Assembly: GCA_933228675.1 (NCBI GenBank)
Contig: OW121743.1
Location: 81,481,863-81,545,862 of the forward strand
DNA length: 64,000 nt
Direction of reading: 5' to 3'
Source: Stomorhina lunata
Lineage: Eukaryota > Arthropoda > Insecta > Diptera > Rhiniidae
Shown here: positions 44,614 through 56,015 of the stretch, piece by piece
How the letters are laid out: every line of letters starts with the position of its first letter
How positions within the stretch are numbered: the first letter of the stretch is position 1
Made by a program: the position numbers and the translations under genes
The notes under the pieces: model-generated
What the model was told of the DNA's origin: nothing
Database searches by the model: none
Seen by the model: only the letters and a program-made list of their open reading frames with translations

Positions 44614-45249
44614 TTTATATGCAACATTGAGGTTAACATATTTCTCTATAAAAGAAATCACTGTAACCTAAATCAAGTCCACACAATGTACAATGTATCA
44701 AAATAATTTAATTCAATTACAAAACAAATAATAATGAACTTTAATCATTTCAGCTTAAGGCATTTACAAAATGAACTTTAATCCCTGGGTGTTTTTTAAT
44801 TATCTTGCAATTTACTTTTTTTTAATATATGTGCAATATTTAATTATTTATATACAATTAACGAAATACGTCTTTGAAAAGTTTTCATACATGATCTATT
44901 GCATTTTAGCAGTTATTGTCAAATTTTACCTAAAATTTACTTTGACTCTCGAATATGGCTTCCACACGAAAATATTATTTTATTATAGCCATTATATAAA
45001 AGAATGTGTATGTCGTTAGATTGTAATTCCCTTTGTGATTCCTAAAATAATCGATTTTATCGAAATCAGTTCAGATTTAGGAATCTTATTGCTTTCGTAC
45101 TCGAATATACAAGAAATTTCATAGTACATTCATAGTAAATTTCGATTCAAAATCAAATTTTGCAACGATTTATCAAGTTGTATATAAAGACTAATCAACA
45201 AGCAATTTCAAGACAATTGGTCTATATCTAAAGTCCCACTACAAGCAAA
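44614..45249. other. AT-rich stretch with an unsupported 82-aa frame
   Basis: The frame 44771-45019 (MNFNPWVFFNYLAIYFFLIY and onward) is strongly hydrophobic but Tyr/Phe/Ile-rich, as AT-rich DNA yields by chance. A preceding TTTCAG and the absence of a known family leave it unassigned. Confidence 0.4.
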
Positions 45250-45960
45250 TATTTATACCCTTCACCACCATAGGTGGAAAGGTTATATTACATGGATAAC
45301 CGGCTGACTGGCCGGTTATCCATGTAAGATTGTTATCATTCTACAGGTCGTAAAGTTAAAGATAATTTGATGAAATTTGGCACAGGCTCCAAGACGATCC
45401 CTATTTTTTTTGGGTGAAATCGGATTACTATTTCGGGTACCTCCCATAGGGATGCCTTCCCGGAATAGAGTTTTTAGTCCTTTACATCCACAAATTTAGT
45501 TATATTTTAATAATATTCAGCAAAAAATATTGCTTATCACAACCTTAATCAGTGTTCCTAATTTTGTAGAAATCGGCCCATATTGACCAATTTCCCATAC
45601 AAGACACATTATCAAAAGTCGTTTATATACACATAAAAGCACAAAAACGTTAATAACTCTTAAGATAAATGCATTTGATTACTTAAACTTTGCACAGATA
45701 AATATTTTATAAATATGAACCAATAACCAAAATTTGGTAATAATCGGTCCACAATTGGTCCTAGCTCCCATGTCAGGCCCTTTGCCGGAAATGATTACAT
45801 CTCGAAATTTTGAAAAAAAATAGCACATAATATATATGTATGTCTTTAAGACTTAAGGAAAACTTGTTTAATTGTTGGTCCATATTTGACCTTAGTAGTT
45901 AAGGGTATGATATAGTCGGGCTTGGCCGACTATAGCTTTTCTTACTTGTTAAATATTTAT
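45250..45960 (+). repeat. Dispersed repeat family A, nearly full copy
   Basis: It begins TTTATACCCTTCACCACCAT and ends GGTATGATATAGTCGGGCTT, GGCCGACTATAGCTTTTC, TTACTTGTT. It aligns over its length with 59655-60430: TTTGATGAAA, GATTACTATTTCGGGTACC, CATAGGGATGCC, CGGAATAGAGTTTTT and CCTAATTTTGTAG. It is non-coding, about 710 bp. A perfect 17-bp hairpin at 45288-45327 replaces the CCGGCTGGCTGG region seen in the sister copies. The right end has its own short palindrome (GTCGGGCTTGGCCGAC). Confidence 0.85.
45288..45327. repeat. Perfect 17-bp hairpin with 6-nt loop
   Basis: TTACATGGATAACCGGC (45288-45304) is followed by TGACTG and then the exact complement GCCGGTTATCCATGTAA (45311-45327). The sister repeat copy at 59790-59830 has no such arm. 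Confidence 0.97.
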
Positions 45961-46606
45961 AAATCTCGCGAAAATGTTCGTGTGATGAACCTTTAGGCAT
46001 ATCACTTCATTTTTTATTTCCTTTACTGTGTACGATATTTTATGGTCGGGTTTCACCGACAAAAATACTTTTGTACTTGTTTATACATTCAGATGTGTGT
46101 GGCATTATTAATTAGGAAGTCAATTATTAAAAATATTAAATTCAAATAGAATATGCATATACAAATACATTAATACTAAATGTACAATATATAGAGTCAA
46201 TTAATATTGCAGAATAAATGTTCATGTTTTTTTTTTGTCTCACTAATTAATGTATTGTTACTGTTCAAGGCGTTAAAAAAACAGACTTAACCTAAAAAAA
46301 TGTTTGGAATATTTTAAAAAGTAGTAAAAAATCCTTGTTACGAAACACTGTCCTTAATTCATTCATTTGGGGACAATTTTTATAAATCATGCGTAGTCCC
46401 TTACTTAAAAAGATCTGGCAACAACAAGATAATGATCATTTGTAAACAAAGTTGCCAGCTTCCACTAAATCTGGCAACTTTTCTGGGAATTACAATGAAA
46501 TTTTTGTAAACATAAAAATTAATTGTTCGAATTTGTATTTAAAAACAAGATTTCTTTTAAAATAAATTAAACTAATTATTTTTAACTCTTAAATATTTCT
46601 TTGCAG
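45961..46606. other. Presumed Trf2 5' intron end
   Basis: Another family A right end (TATGGTCGGGTTTCACCGAC, then TACTTGTT) lies at 46040-46082. From 46100 the DNA is AT-rich and ends with TTAAATATTTCTTTGCAG at 46606, the proposed acceptor of the Trf2 leader exon. Confidence 0.55.
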
Positions 46607-46970
46607 ACTGTTTATAGAGAACAAATACACTAAAACAAACAACAAAAACCTAAGGAGAAAGAAAAGAAAGACTTGAAAACAACAACAAAATTTAACTAGA
46701 AAAAATCTAAAAATTTAGAAAAAGAAAACAAAATTTAAAACTATAAAATCTTTTTCTAGGCATGGACATCAAAAAATTGTTTAATTAAAATTAAGAAGTA
46801 ATAGAAATTCATCAAATAATTAATTCAAAACAAAAGTAAAAACTAGAAAAGAGGTTTAAAAAATTAATTTGGTGTCTGCAAAGAAAATAAATCCAAAGAA
46901 CCGGTAACTTTCGTCATCGTACGAAGGAACTGGTATAACACTGTAACGGGCTGCTCATCAGCTTTTACAA
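46607..46970 (+). other. Trf2: Trf2 5' untranslated part of the main coding exon
   Basis: The 3' splice site TTTCTTTGCAG ends at 46606. The leader is A-rich and unstructured with many ACAACAAC runs, as in many fly 5' UTRs. It holds an upstream 8-codon frame (MDIKKLFN, 46762-46788) immediately after a second plausible acceptor, CTTTTTCTAG ending at 46759. A stop in frame with the main start lies at 46944-46946, so coding sequence cannot enter this exon from upstream unless a still later acceptor is used. Whether transcription starts nearby instead cannot be told. Confidence 0.55.
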
Positions 46971-49900
46971 ATGTATATCAGCAATAGCAGCAACATTGGT
47001 ATGGCCACGTTGTTGCAAAACAATAAGAATTGCATGAAAACTTTGACAAATGGCACGAGTGTGGTGGGTGTGGGCAACCCCGGAACCAATCACATTATTG
47101 TGGGAAATGTTGTGAATGCTTCACAAACAGTGGCAGGGCAAGGAAATCATCATCAAGTGGGCCTGGTAACTTCTACAAATGTGCCAACACAATCGATAGC
47201 CACCACCTCGTCGCAGGGAGGAGGCTTAGGAGCCACAAACACCATTACCACTTTGGGAGGCAATTTGGTATTACCAGCACAGACTCAAACCATACTGTTA
47301 ACAAATGGTGCTACCGGTGCTTCTACCATACTCACCTATCAGCAGTATCAACAATTGTTGCAACAACAGCAGCAGCAACAGCAACAACGTCTTTTGGTTT
47401 CACAAAATCTAGTTAATCTGCCTTTAGGCAGTTTGATTAGTACCGGTAATGGTGGCTTAGCTCTGGCCTCTTCCACAGCTAGCTCGTCAGCCTCGACAAC
47501 ACAAGGCACATTTTTGGTAGCCACCTCTTCGGCAGCTTCCAACAACACGTCTTCAACTTCTTCATTTCAACAGCAGTTTCAACAGCAACTGCAAAATAAC
47601 CAAAATGTTACCACCAATACAACAACATCAGCTCCTACAACCCCATCGAGTTCAACAACGTATTTGCAGCAGCAGCCAAGATTGATAACAACAACAGCAG
47701 CCGTTGGTAATAATGGCAGCAATAATAGCAATAACTCTAACACTATAAGACATTTTTCACAATTTTCTCAACAACAACAACCCGCCAACACTATAAATGT
47801 TGTAGCCAACAACACTAACAATCAACAGCAGCATCAGCAGCGTACCACAACTGTTTTGATTAATCGTAATAACAATACAATTATTGCTGGCAATACAACA
47901 CAACGCCTGCAACATGCCACAATTTTAACAAAAACTCCTGCGAATATAATAAAAACAACACAAACCCAGCAGCAGCAACCTCAGGCAGGGACACTAATGG
48001 TCAATAATATGGCCGTACAACAGGTGATAAATAGCAGCAATGGACAAATAATAAATATTGTGAAAACCACACAGCAGCAGCAGCAACAACAGCAGCAGTT
48101 GCAGATTAATAAAAATTTGACTACTACAAAAACTATACAACAAACAACGACTGCCAACTTGCCTCAACAACAACAGCTACAAAAACAACAACAACAACAA
48201 CGTTATGGTACTTCTAACAATATACAGCAAATCAAACAGCAACAGCTTAGGGTTGTTGCTAACGCCACCACCAATAATCACCAAACCATACCACAACGTG
48301 CCACTATTATTAATTCTAATACAATTACCAAAAATCAGCTTTTAAGCAACAACAATAACACGGCTACTGCAACAAAATTTGTGAATATAACTAAAGCCAA
48401 CACAACAGCTTCGGCTGTAGGAGTTGCCGCCGCCAACCACACAACTACAATCAAAAATATCTCATCAAACCAACTAACAACATTTAATTCTCAAAAGCAA
48501 ACTACACAACAACAGCAGCAGCAACAAATAAATGGTCATAATTTTAACCATAAACTAGTAAATTTACAACAACAACCCGCCTCAAAATTAGTTCCTAATG
48601 GACATAACATCAACTACAACAATACAAACAATAACATAAACTCCTCAAGTTCCCTGGCTACATCATCTAACTCTATAATCACCCCATACTCATCATCCTC
48701 CTCTACTTCCTATTCGTCGTCTCACACCCCCACCATTTATAATACACCTACATCATCTTCAATTTCAGCTTTAACAAATCCAAATTCTACTTATATGTCT
48801 ACAACTTATACAAATTCTCAACATCAATATTCTACTGCAAACACCTCGACATTCAATTCAAACACTGCAACAGCTACAAGTGCTGATCATAATCCTTCTA
48901 CCCCTCCTACTACTACAGATACAAAAAGCGTTTCTTCTGCTGCAGCAGCAACAACAACGAATACTACAACCACAAGTACTAGTGCTGCCGGTTCCGCCAC
49001 AGCCACAGATGCTGCTGCACCAGTTCCAGCAAGCGAACCAGAACCTGAACCTGAAATTGATATTGTTATCAATAACGTTGTGTGTTCGTTTAGTGTTCGT
49101 TGTCATTTGAATTTGCGTGAAATTGCATTGAACGGTGCCAATGTGGAATATCGTCGTGAAAATGGTATGGTTACAATGAAGTTGCGTCGTCCATATACAA
49201 CTGCATCCATATGGTCATCGGGTAGAATAACTTGTACTGGTGCTACATCGGAAGAGCAAGTAAGTGTTATTTAGGAAACATTTTTTTTTTGAAATAGACT
49301 AAATCTTTGAATAAGCTGTAGACCTAGACTAAAACATAGTCTAAGACATGGACTAAGAAATAGACTAAGAAATAGACTAATATATCGGACTAAGACATAG
49401 ACCAAGGTATAGACTAAGATGAAGACATAGACAAAGACAGACTACGACATAGACTAAGACGAATAAAATATAGGAGCCACTAATTGAGCAAAAAAATGAA
49501 AAGAAAAATGACTATGATTTAAACTTTAACATAGACTAAGATATTATCTTTAATATAAAGTCGAAAACAATATCTTATGAAAATTTCATATTCTTAGGCA
49601 AGAATAGCTGCTCGCCGTTATGCCCGGTGTTTGGAAAAACTGGGATTTCGTGTACGTTTTCATAATTTCCGTGTCGTAAACGTATTGGGCACCTGCAGTA
49701 TGCCCTGGGCTATTAAGATTGTTAATTTCTCTGAAAAGTACAGAGAAGAAGCCAGCTATGAACCTGAATTACATCCTGGTGTAACCTATAAACTACGTTA
49801 TCCTAAGGCTACATTGAAAATTTTCTCCACCGGTAGTATAACAGTAACTGGTAAGTATTTGAAAACGAAAACTAAATTTATTCATAGTTTTTATTTATTA

Positions 49901-50330
49901 TCACATCTTTATTTTAGCTGCTAGTGTTGCACATGTCCAAAATGCCATTGAGCATATTTTCCCGCTCGTTTACGAGTTTCGTAAGAAACGATCTCCTGAG
50001 GAATTGGAACAACTACGTCTTAAACAACTACAAAATGCAACATTCGAAGATATTACCGAAGTCGAAGTTTTGGCTGGCAGTGCTGGGTTACCAGCACCAA
50101 AAGTTGGGGGTGCGTTGGTACCCAATGTATCGACCTTACAACGTCGCCGTATTTCTAATACCTTTAACAAATTTCCGAATGCCAAACGAAAGCGTGTTGA
50201 TAATGTTAACGAAGAATTAGATGTTGATGATCCCGACTGCGTTGGCGGTGCTGGCGGCGAAGACGATATGGTCATGTATGATCCCAACGATTCAATAATT
50301 GAAGGTCCTGATGATGAAGATGATTTATAA
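46971..50330 (+). CDS. Trf2: TBP-related factor 2 (TBP-like protein), three coding exons
   Basis: Joining 46971-49259, 49598-49850 and 49918-50330 gives 984 residues. Residues 1-690 are low complexity: polyGln, Asn, Thr, Ser and Ala tracts with a start MYISNSSNIGMATLLQNNKN. Residues 695-885 form the two-repeat TBP-like saddle: DIVINNVVCSFSVRCHLNLR, SIWSSGRITCTGATSEEQ, then NVLGTCSMPWAIKIVNFSEK, YEPELHPGVTYKLRYPKATL and KIFSTGSITVT. The CSMPWAIKI phrase and Trp in SIWSSG (Phe in TBP) mark TRF2 rather than TBP or TRF1. The tail is acidic (DDPDCVGGAGGEDD, GPDDEDDL). In Drosophila TRF2 is a nuclear core-promoter factor serving TATA-less promoters (ribosomal-protein, histone H1 and DPE genes) and does not bind TATA; that function is inferred here by homology. 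The known short and long isoforms make the true N-terminus uncertain; M11 has a better start context than M1. Confidence 0.95.
49260..49597 (+). other. Trf2: Trf2 intron between core-domain exons (338 bp)
   Basis: The donor CAA/GTAAGT at 49259/49260 and the acceptor TTCTTAG/GCAAGA at 49597/49598 restore the frame EEQ-ARIAARRYARCLEKLGF, which is continuous TRF2 core sequence. The unspliced frame would stop after four codons (VSVI). A minisatellite fills the first half. Confidence 0.95.
49296..49465. repeat. Minisatellite of GACTAAGA-CATA-type units in a Trf2 intron
   Basis: About twelve degenerate units of 10-16 bp built on AGACTAAGACATAG or AGACTAAGAAATAG run through the intron. GACTAAGATATTATC near 49530 is an outlying unit. 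It contains no splice-site-like interruption. Confidence 0.85.
49851..49917 (+). other. Trf2: Trf2 last intron (67 bp)
   Basis: The donor CTG/GTAAGT at 49850/49851 and the acceptor ATTTTAG/CTGCT at 49917/49918 split a Gly/Ala codon. Joining yields SITVTAASVAHVQNAIEHIF, the expected end of the second TBP-like repeat. The length is typical of fly short introns. Confidence 0.95.
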
Positions 50331-50949
50331 GAAAATATATATAAGATATATACTGAAGATGTATATGTGTAAATAATTTGATAACGAATCTGTGAGTGTT
50401 AAATAAGTTAAATTCTTTCTCTATATAAAGCATATCTAAAGACCAAAAAAAAAAAAATCAACATAAGTCAGAAGAGGTAATTCCTCTTGACTTAAAATAA
50501 CATGTTTTGAAAGTCAACAACAACATCATCATCTATATATAATATACCAAACATTTAAAACAACAAATCATCATGAACAAGAACATATATAATGATATAC
50601 AATAGAATATAGAAATATATTTTGAGACAAGGAAAGAAGCAAACCAACAATCGACATTTTATTATCTAGTGAAATTTAGAGCCAAAAATTTAAATGCAAA
50701 TATAAACTTAATCTTAAGGTAAGTTATGTACAAAAAATTATATATTTAATATAAAAAAAAACTTTGGGGTTACTTCGTATCTCGATTTTAAAATGAAAAT
50801 GTTTGAGTTTTACAAATATTTTCTTTCAAATCGTGATAACGGTGTAAGCGCAATGAATTCAATGAAAGTCCGTAAAAAAAACTTTTTTGTAAAATCAAAT
50901 TTTTTAAGTGCCGAAAATGGATTTTAAGCATTTAAATCGAAAATTTGTA
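50331..50949 (+). other. Trf2: Trf2 3' flank, presumed 3' UTR
   Basis: AT-rich sequence after the stop. AAGTCAGAAGAGG and CCTCTTGACTT (50465-50493) form a stem-loop with a 2-nt bulge and a 5-nt loop. No AATAAA hexamer is present here; AATATA occurs near 50747 and could serve as a variant signal. The mRNA end cannot be fixed. Confidence 0.5.
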
Positions 50950-52605
50950 AATTTTTGTCATATATAGGAAATTTTTAAAAAATTTGCTATTTATAGGAAG
51001 TATTTTTAAAAATTTGCTATTTATAGGAAATATTTTTAAAAATTTGCTAATTATTGGAAATTTTTAAAAAAAATTTACTTTTTATAGGACATTTTCGAAA
51101 AAATTACTATTTATAGGACATTTTCGAAAAACTTTGCTTTTTATTAGAAATTTTTTCTTTTTATAGGAAATTTTTGAAAAATTTGCTTTTTATAAGAAAT
51201 TTTTGAAAAATTTGCTTTTTATAGGAAATTTTTGAAAAATTACCTTTTTATAAAAAATTTGTTTTTATAGGAAATTTTTAAGAAATTTTGTATTTATAGG
51301 AAATTTTTGAAAAATTTGCTTTTTATATGAAATTTTTGAAAAATTTGCTTTTTATAGGAAATTTTTGAAAAATTTGCTTTTTATAGGAAATTTTTGAAAA
51401 ATTTGCTTTTTATAGGAAATTGTTAAAAAATTTGTTTTTTATAGGAAATTTTTGAAAAATTTGCTTTTTATAGGAAATTTTTGAAAAATTTGCTTTTTAT
51501 AGGAAATTTTTGAAAATTTAGCTTTTTATAGGAAATTTTTTAAAAATTTGATTTTTATAGGAAATTTTTGAAAATTTAGCTTTTTATAGGAAATTTTTTA
51601 AAAATTTGCTTTTTAGGAAAATTTTTAAAAAATTTGCGTTTTAGGAAATTTTTGGAAGATTTCCTTTTAAAGGAAATTTTTGGAAAATTGGTTTTATAGG
51701 AAATTTTTGAAAAATATAGAAAATTTTTGAAAAATTTGATCTTTTAAAAAAATTAGTTTTTTATAGGAATTTTTTTTAACAATTTGGAAATTCTTGAAAA
51801 ATTTGGTGTTGATAGGAAATTTTTTTGAAAATTTGGTATTTATAGGAAATTTTTTAAAAATTTGCTTTTTATATGAAATTTTTGAAAAAATTACTTTTTA
51901 TATGAAATTTTTGAAAAAATTACTTTTTATAAGAAAATTTTTAAAAAATTTGTTTTTTATAGGAAGATTTCTATAAATACAAAATTGTTCAAATTTTTCA
52001 TAGATTTTCTATAAAAAGCCAATTTCCCAAAAATTTCCTATAAATTTCCTATAAAGGAAATTTTCAAAAATTTTATTTTTATAGGATATTTTAAAAAATT
52101 TTCTTTTTATAGGAAATTTTTGAAAAATTGGCTTTTTATAGGAAATTTTTTAAAAATTTTCTATGTATAGGAAATTCTTGAAAAATTTGGTATTTATAGG
52201 AAATTTTTGAAAAATTTTGTATTCTTAAGAAATTTTTGAAAAATTAGCTTTTTTAAGAAAATTTTGAAAAATTTCCTTTTGATAGGAAATTTTTGAAAAA
52301 TTGCTTTTATTGAAAATTTTTAAAGGAAATTTTGGTATTTATAGGAAGATTTTGAAAGATTACGAAAATAGGAAATTTTTGAAAAATTTGCTATTTTTAA
52401 GAAATTTTCAAAAATTTAGCTATTTATAGGATTTTTTTGAAAAATTAGCTTTTTATAGAAAATTTTAGTAAATTTGGTATTTAAAGGAAATTATTGAAAA
52501 ATTTGCTTTTTAAAGGAAGTTTTCAAAAGAATTTTATTTGTAGAAGATTTTTTAAAAATCTGATATTTATGAGAAATTTTCGAAAAATTTGCTATTTCCC
52601 ATTTT
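50950..52605. repeat. Tandem array of about 29-bp AT-rich units, block 1
   Basis: About 57 degenerate units read GGAAATTTTTGAAAAATTTG then CTTTTTATA. Each carries AAATTTTTGAAAAATTT, a 17-nt inverted repeat around a central G. The best-conserved units are at 51290-51560. Units degrade towards both ends, with CTATTTATA and GGTATTTATA variants. The open frame 51794-51976 is a by-product. Confidence 0.95.
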
Positions 52606-52971
52606 ATGGCAAACTTATCTGTTGGCTATTTTGATTGAACTGAATATTATTAAACAAATTATTATTATTATTTTGAAATCAATATTTATTCTTATTTTTT
52701 TTATATATTTTCTTTATTCTAGATACTATTTAAAACTGCTGCCAGTGTGTGCTTTTTTATTTTCTTTTTATTAAAATTAGAAAATGAACACAAATTATAA
52801 TTTTATTTTAAATTTAAATTTCCTTTTTTGTTGTATTTGACACATGTGTGTGACAGCAACAAAAGGAAATAACTACAAATTTCAATCCAAAATATTTAGT
52901 TAGAAATGGGAAGAAACTAAAAAAAAAACAAAAATACAACTCAAAAACTAATATTATATATAATTCTATAG

Positions 52972-53030
<59 letters not shown>

Positions 53031-53278
53031 TAACTTCAAGGATACATATTTAGTATAGACATTTTTTGTAATTTTCAAATTTGAATTCAAACAGTTTATT
53101 TGAAAGGAAACCACCGCCTTTTTTATTTTTGAAAAAAGTAAAGAAATCACTAATAATTTTTAGTTATAAATATTTATAATTTTAATGGCTAATCTTTTTT
53201 TTTTGTTCTTTTGTTATTAGTTTTATTAGCTTCATCTCTTTTTTATTAATTTCTTTTGTTTTATTTAAATTTAACATA
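52606..53278. other. AT-rich stretch between arrays
   Basis: It contains the TA microsatellite at 52976-53022 and poly-T runs. No coding frame of interest; the frames at 52589-52774 and 52941-53150 are AT artefacts. Confidence 0.55.
52976..53022. repeat. TA dinucleotide microsatellite
   Basis: About 23 uninterrupted TA units. Confidence 0.98.
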
Positions 53279-53705
53279 CACTGCCGTTCATCAGATTAGG
53301 TTCATTGTTTTCTACATAATTGTTTAAGTTTATCTGAATATGTAGATTATATATACTTAATTTTTTGAAATTCAAAGCGAAAATTCGTGTTATACGTTAT
53401 TTATTGACATGGCACATGCATTTTCTGAACAAAAATTTAACTTTATTACGATCCACTGGATTACACGTCAGTGGATACTTGAAACGTCATGAAACTAATT
53501 CTAGACAGTCTTTGGAGATAGTTGGAATACATTTTTAAATTCTTACTAAAGGATTGTTGTAATAAAAAATTTTGAACTAAAATATTACAATAGTATAATA
53601 TACTATAACGTATTGCCTGTAAAAATGGTATTTAACGCTTGAAATAAGAAGATTTTTAAATTTTATATCAAAATATTATTGAAGCTAATTTGATGAACGG
53701 CAGTG
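53279..53705. mobile_element. 427-bp Tc1/mariner-type MITE
   Basis: CACTGCCGTTCATCAGATTA at the left and the complement of the right end, CACTGCCGTTCATCAAATTA, form terminal inverted repeats of about 28 bp with few mismatches. TA flanks both ends (53277-53278, 53706-53707). The CACTG start is typical of Tc1-like ends. There is no transposase. An internal ATCCACTG / CAGTGGAT inverted repeat lies near 53453-53475. Confidence 0.93.
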
Positions 53706-54600
53706 TATTTCCACAATTTGAAAAGTAAATAAAAAGAATTGTTTTGAAAGGATAATTACACTTTATTATTAATTGAAAAACAAAAACAAAAAACAGAAAT
53801 TATTTAAATAATTTTTAAATGAATTTTAATTTTATTTTAATTTTTTTATAAAAAATTATTATTATTATTTTTTTATGTTTTACTATATCTGGTCACTTGA
53901 AAACCAATTAAATATTTAAACATTTATTTAACTAAAATAAACTTAAAGTAAATAGTTAATAATAAATAAAAAACAAACAACACAACCATATATCAAGACT
54001 TCATTATAATGAAGTTAAACTTTAAATAATATTAAAAAAAAACAATTACATTACACAAAATCTAAACAAAATAATAATTAAATAAAATACAAACAAAACT
54101 AAACTAAAAATAAATTTCTTTTATTCTAATATTATTTTATTTAATAATTATTACATAATATTAATTATTGTCATTATTTTCTAATTAGATCTTATAAGCA
54201 ATGTTTGTTATTAAACAAAGAAAAACAACAACAACAAAACAATTACAAAAACTAAAAAAAACAACAAAAAAATCATAAAATATTTACAATTTACTTTCAT
54301 TTAAAACAATAAACAATTACATTCATAATCATTTTATTTCTCTAATTATTGGGTATTCTATAAAGTATTTTCCCCATTTTTTTAATGGAATTATTGTCCA
54401 TTAGTTTCAATTATGTCTTGCCCTTCCCTCTCATATTGTAAAACTTCTGTGGTTTATGGGCTTAAGACTAGTTTTTTTGGCTGCACTTTTGTTGAACATT
54501 ATTTTTCCATCGGGGGAGTTTTGCAGAGACTGGCAGAAATGTTTGTTATACATCTCATTTTATGGGTTATACGATAAATCCTTTTAAACTTCCCAGCCGG
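53706..54600. other. A-rich stretch without gene
   Basis: Long AAACAAAACTAAA-type and AATAATTATT-type sequence, followed at 54350-54600 by a more balanced segment (TTTGTTGAACATTATTTTTC region). No gene or repeat was recognised. Several AATAAA hexamers occur but cannot be tied to a transcript. Confidence 0.5.
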
Positions 54601-56015
54601 ATCTGAAAAATTTGCTATTTATAGGAAATTTAAAAAAAATAGTCATTTGTTGGAAACTTTTGAAAAATGTGATTTTTTTGTTAAATACTTGAAAAATTTG
54701 GTTTTATAGGAAAGTTTTGAAATATTTGTTATTTTTAGAAATTTTTTGAAAAATTAGCTTTTTATAGGAAATTTTTTAAAAATTTGCTATTTTTATTAAT
54801 ATTTTGAAAAATTTGCTATTTATAGGAAATTTTTGAAAATTTTTTATTTATAGGAAATTTTTTAAAAATTTGCTTTTTATTGGAAATTTTTGAAAAATTT
54901 CTTATTTTTAGGAAATTTTTGAAAAATTTGGTTTTTATAGGAAATTTTGGAAAAATTGGTTTTCTATAAGAAATTTTTGAAAAATTAAAAAAATTTGCTT
55001 TTTATAGGAAATTTTTGAAAAATTTACTATTTTTAGGAAACTTTTGAAAAATTTGGTATTTTTGGAAATTTTTGAAAAATTTGCTATTTATAGGAAATTT
55101 TTGAAAAATATGGTTTTTATAGGAAATTTTTAAAAAATTTGCTATTCATAGAAAATTTTTGAAAATTTTGCTTTTTATAGGAAAATTTTTAAAAATTTGC
55201 TTTTTATAGGAAATTTTTTAAAAATTTGCTTTTTATAGGAAATTTTTTAAAAATTTGCTTTTTATAGGAAATTTTTAAAAAAATTTGGTATTTATAGGAA
55301 ATTTTTGAAAAAAGAGCTTTTTATAAGAAAATTTTTGAATATTTTTTTTTAAGAAATTTTTTAAAAATTAGTTTTTTATAGGAATTTGTAAAAAAATTTT
55401 GTAATTTTAGGAAATTTTTGAAAAATTTGTTATTTATAGGAAATTTTTGAAAAATTTGCTATTTATAGGAAATTTTTGAAAAATTTGCTATTTATAGGAA
55501 ATTTTTGAAAAATTTGCTATTTATAGGAAATTTTTGAAAAATTAGTTTTTTATAGAAAATTTTTGAAAAATGTGCTTTTTTAAAGAAATTTTTGAAATTT
55601 TATTTTTTTATAGGAAATTGTTTAAAAAATTTGTAATTTTAAGAGTTTTTTGAAAAATTTGCTTTTATACAAAATTTTTTTATTTATAGAAAATTTTTGA
55701 AAAATTTGCTTTTTATAGAAAATTTTCGAAAAATTTGCTTTTTATAGGAAATTTTTGAAAAATTTGCTTTTTATAGGAAATTTTTGAAAAATTTGCTTTT
55801 CATATAAATTTTTTGAAAATTCGCTTTTTATAGGAAATTTTTGAAAAATTTGCTTTTATAGGAAATTTTTGAAAAATTTTCTTTTTAAAGGAAGTTTTTA
55901 AAAAATTAGCCTTTTATAAGAAATTTTTAAAAAATTTGCTTTTTATAGGAAATTTAAAAAAAATTGCCTTTTAAAATTTTAAAATTTAAAAAAAATGCCT
56001 TTTAAAGGAATTTTT
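54600..56015. repeat. Tandem array of about 29-bp AT-rich units, block 2
   Basis: The same unit and orientation as 50950-52605 (GGAAATTTTTGAAAAATTTG, then CTTTTTATA), about 48 units. CTATTTATA variants cluster at 55435-55530 and CTTTTTATA variants at 55185-55265 and 55690-55800. It is separated from block 1 by about 2 kb of non-array DNA containing a MITE. Confidence 0.95.

Noticed and set aside
44771..45019. 82-aa hydrophobic frame resembling a membrane protein
   Set aside because: Composition is what AT-rich DNA gives by chance. There is no signal peptide logic, no known receptor motif and no exon context.
47030..47416. 128-aa plus-strand frame inside the Trf2 first exon
   Set aside because: Shadow of the Trf2 frame; the Cys/His-looking stretches come from the CAA/CAG and ACA repeats read in another frame.
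47348..49106. Antisense Cys-rich frames over Trf2 (poly-Cys and Gly/Ala-rich)
   Set aside because: Reverse reading of CAG/CAA runs; not a zinc-finger or secreted Cys-rich protein.
51794..51976. 60-aa frame with a repeating NFxKNLxFIG-like pattern
   Set aside because: It is a translation of the 29-bp AT satellite, not a protein repeat.
44780..54000. Trf2 polyadenylation site
   Set aside because: AATAAA does not occur in the first 600 bp after the stop, and later hexamers lie in A-rich DNA where they are frequent by chance.
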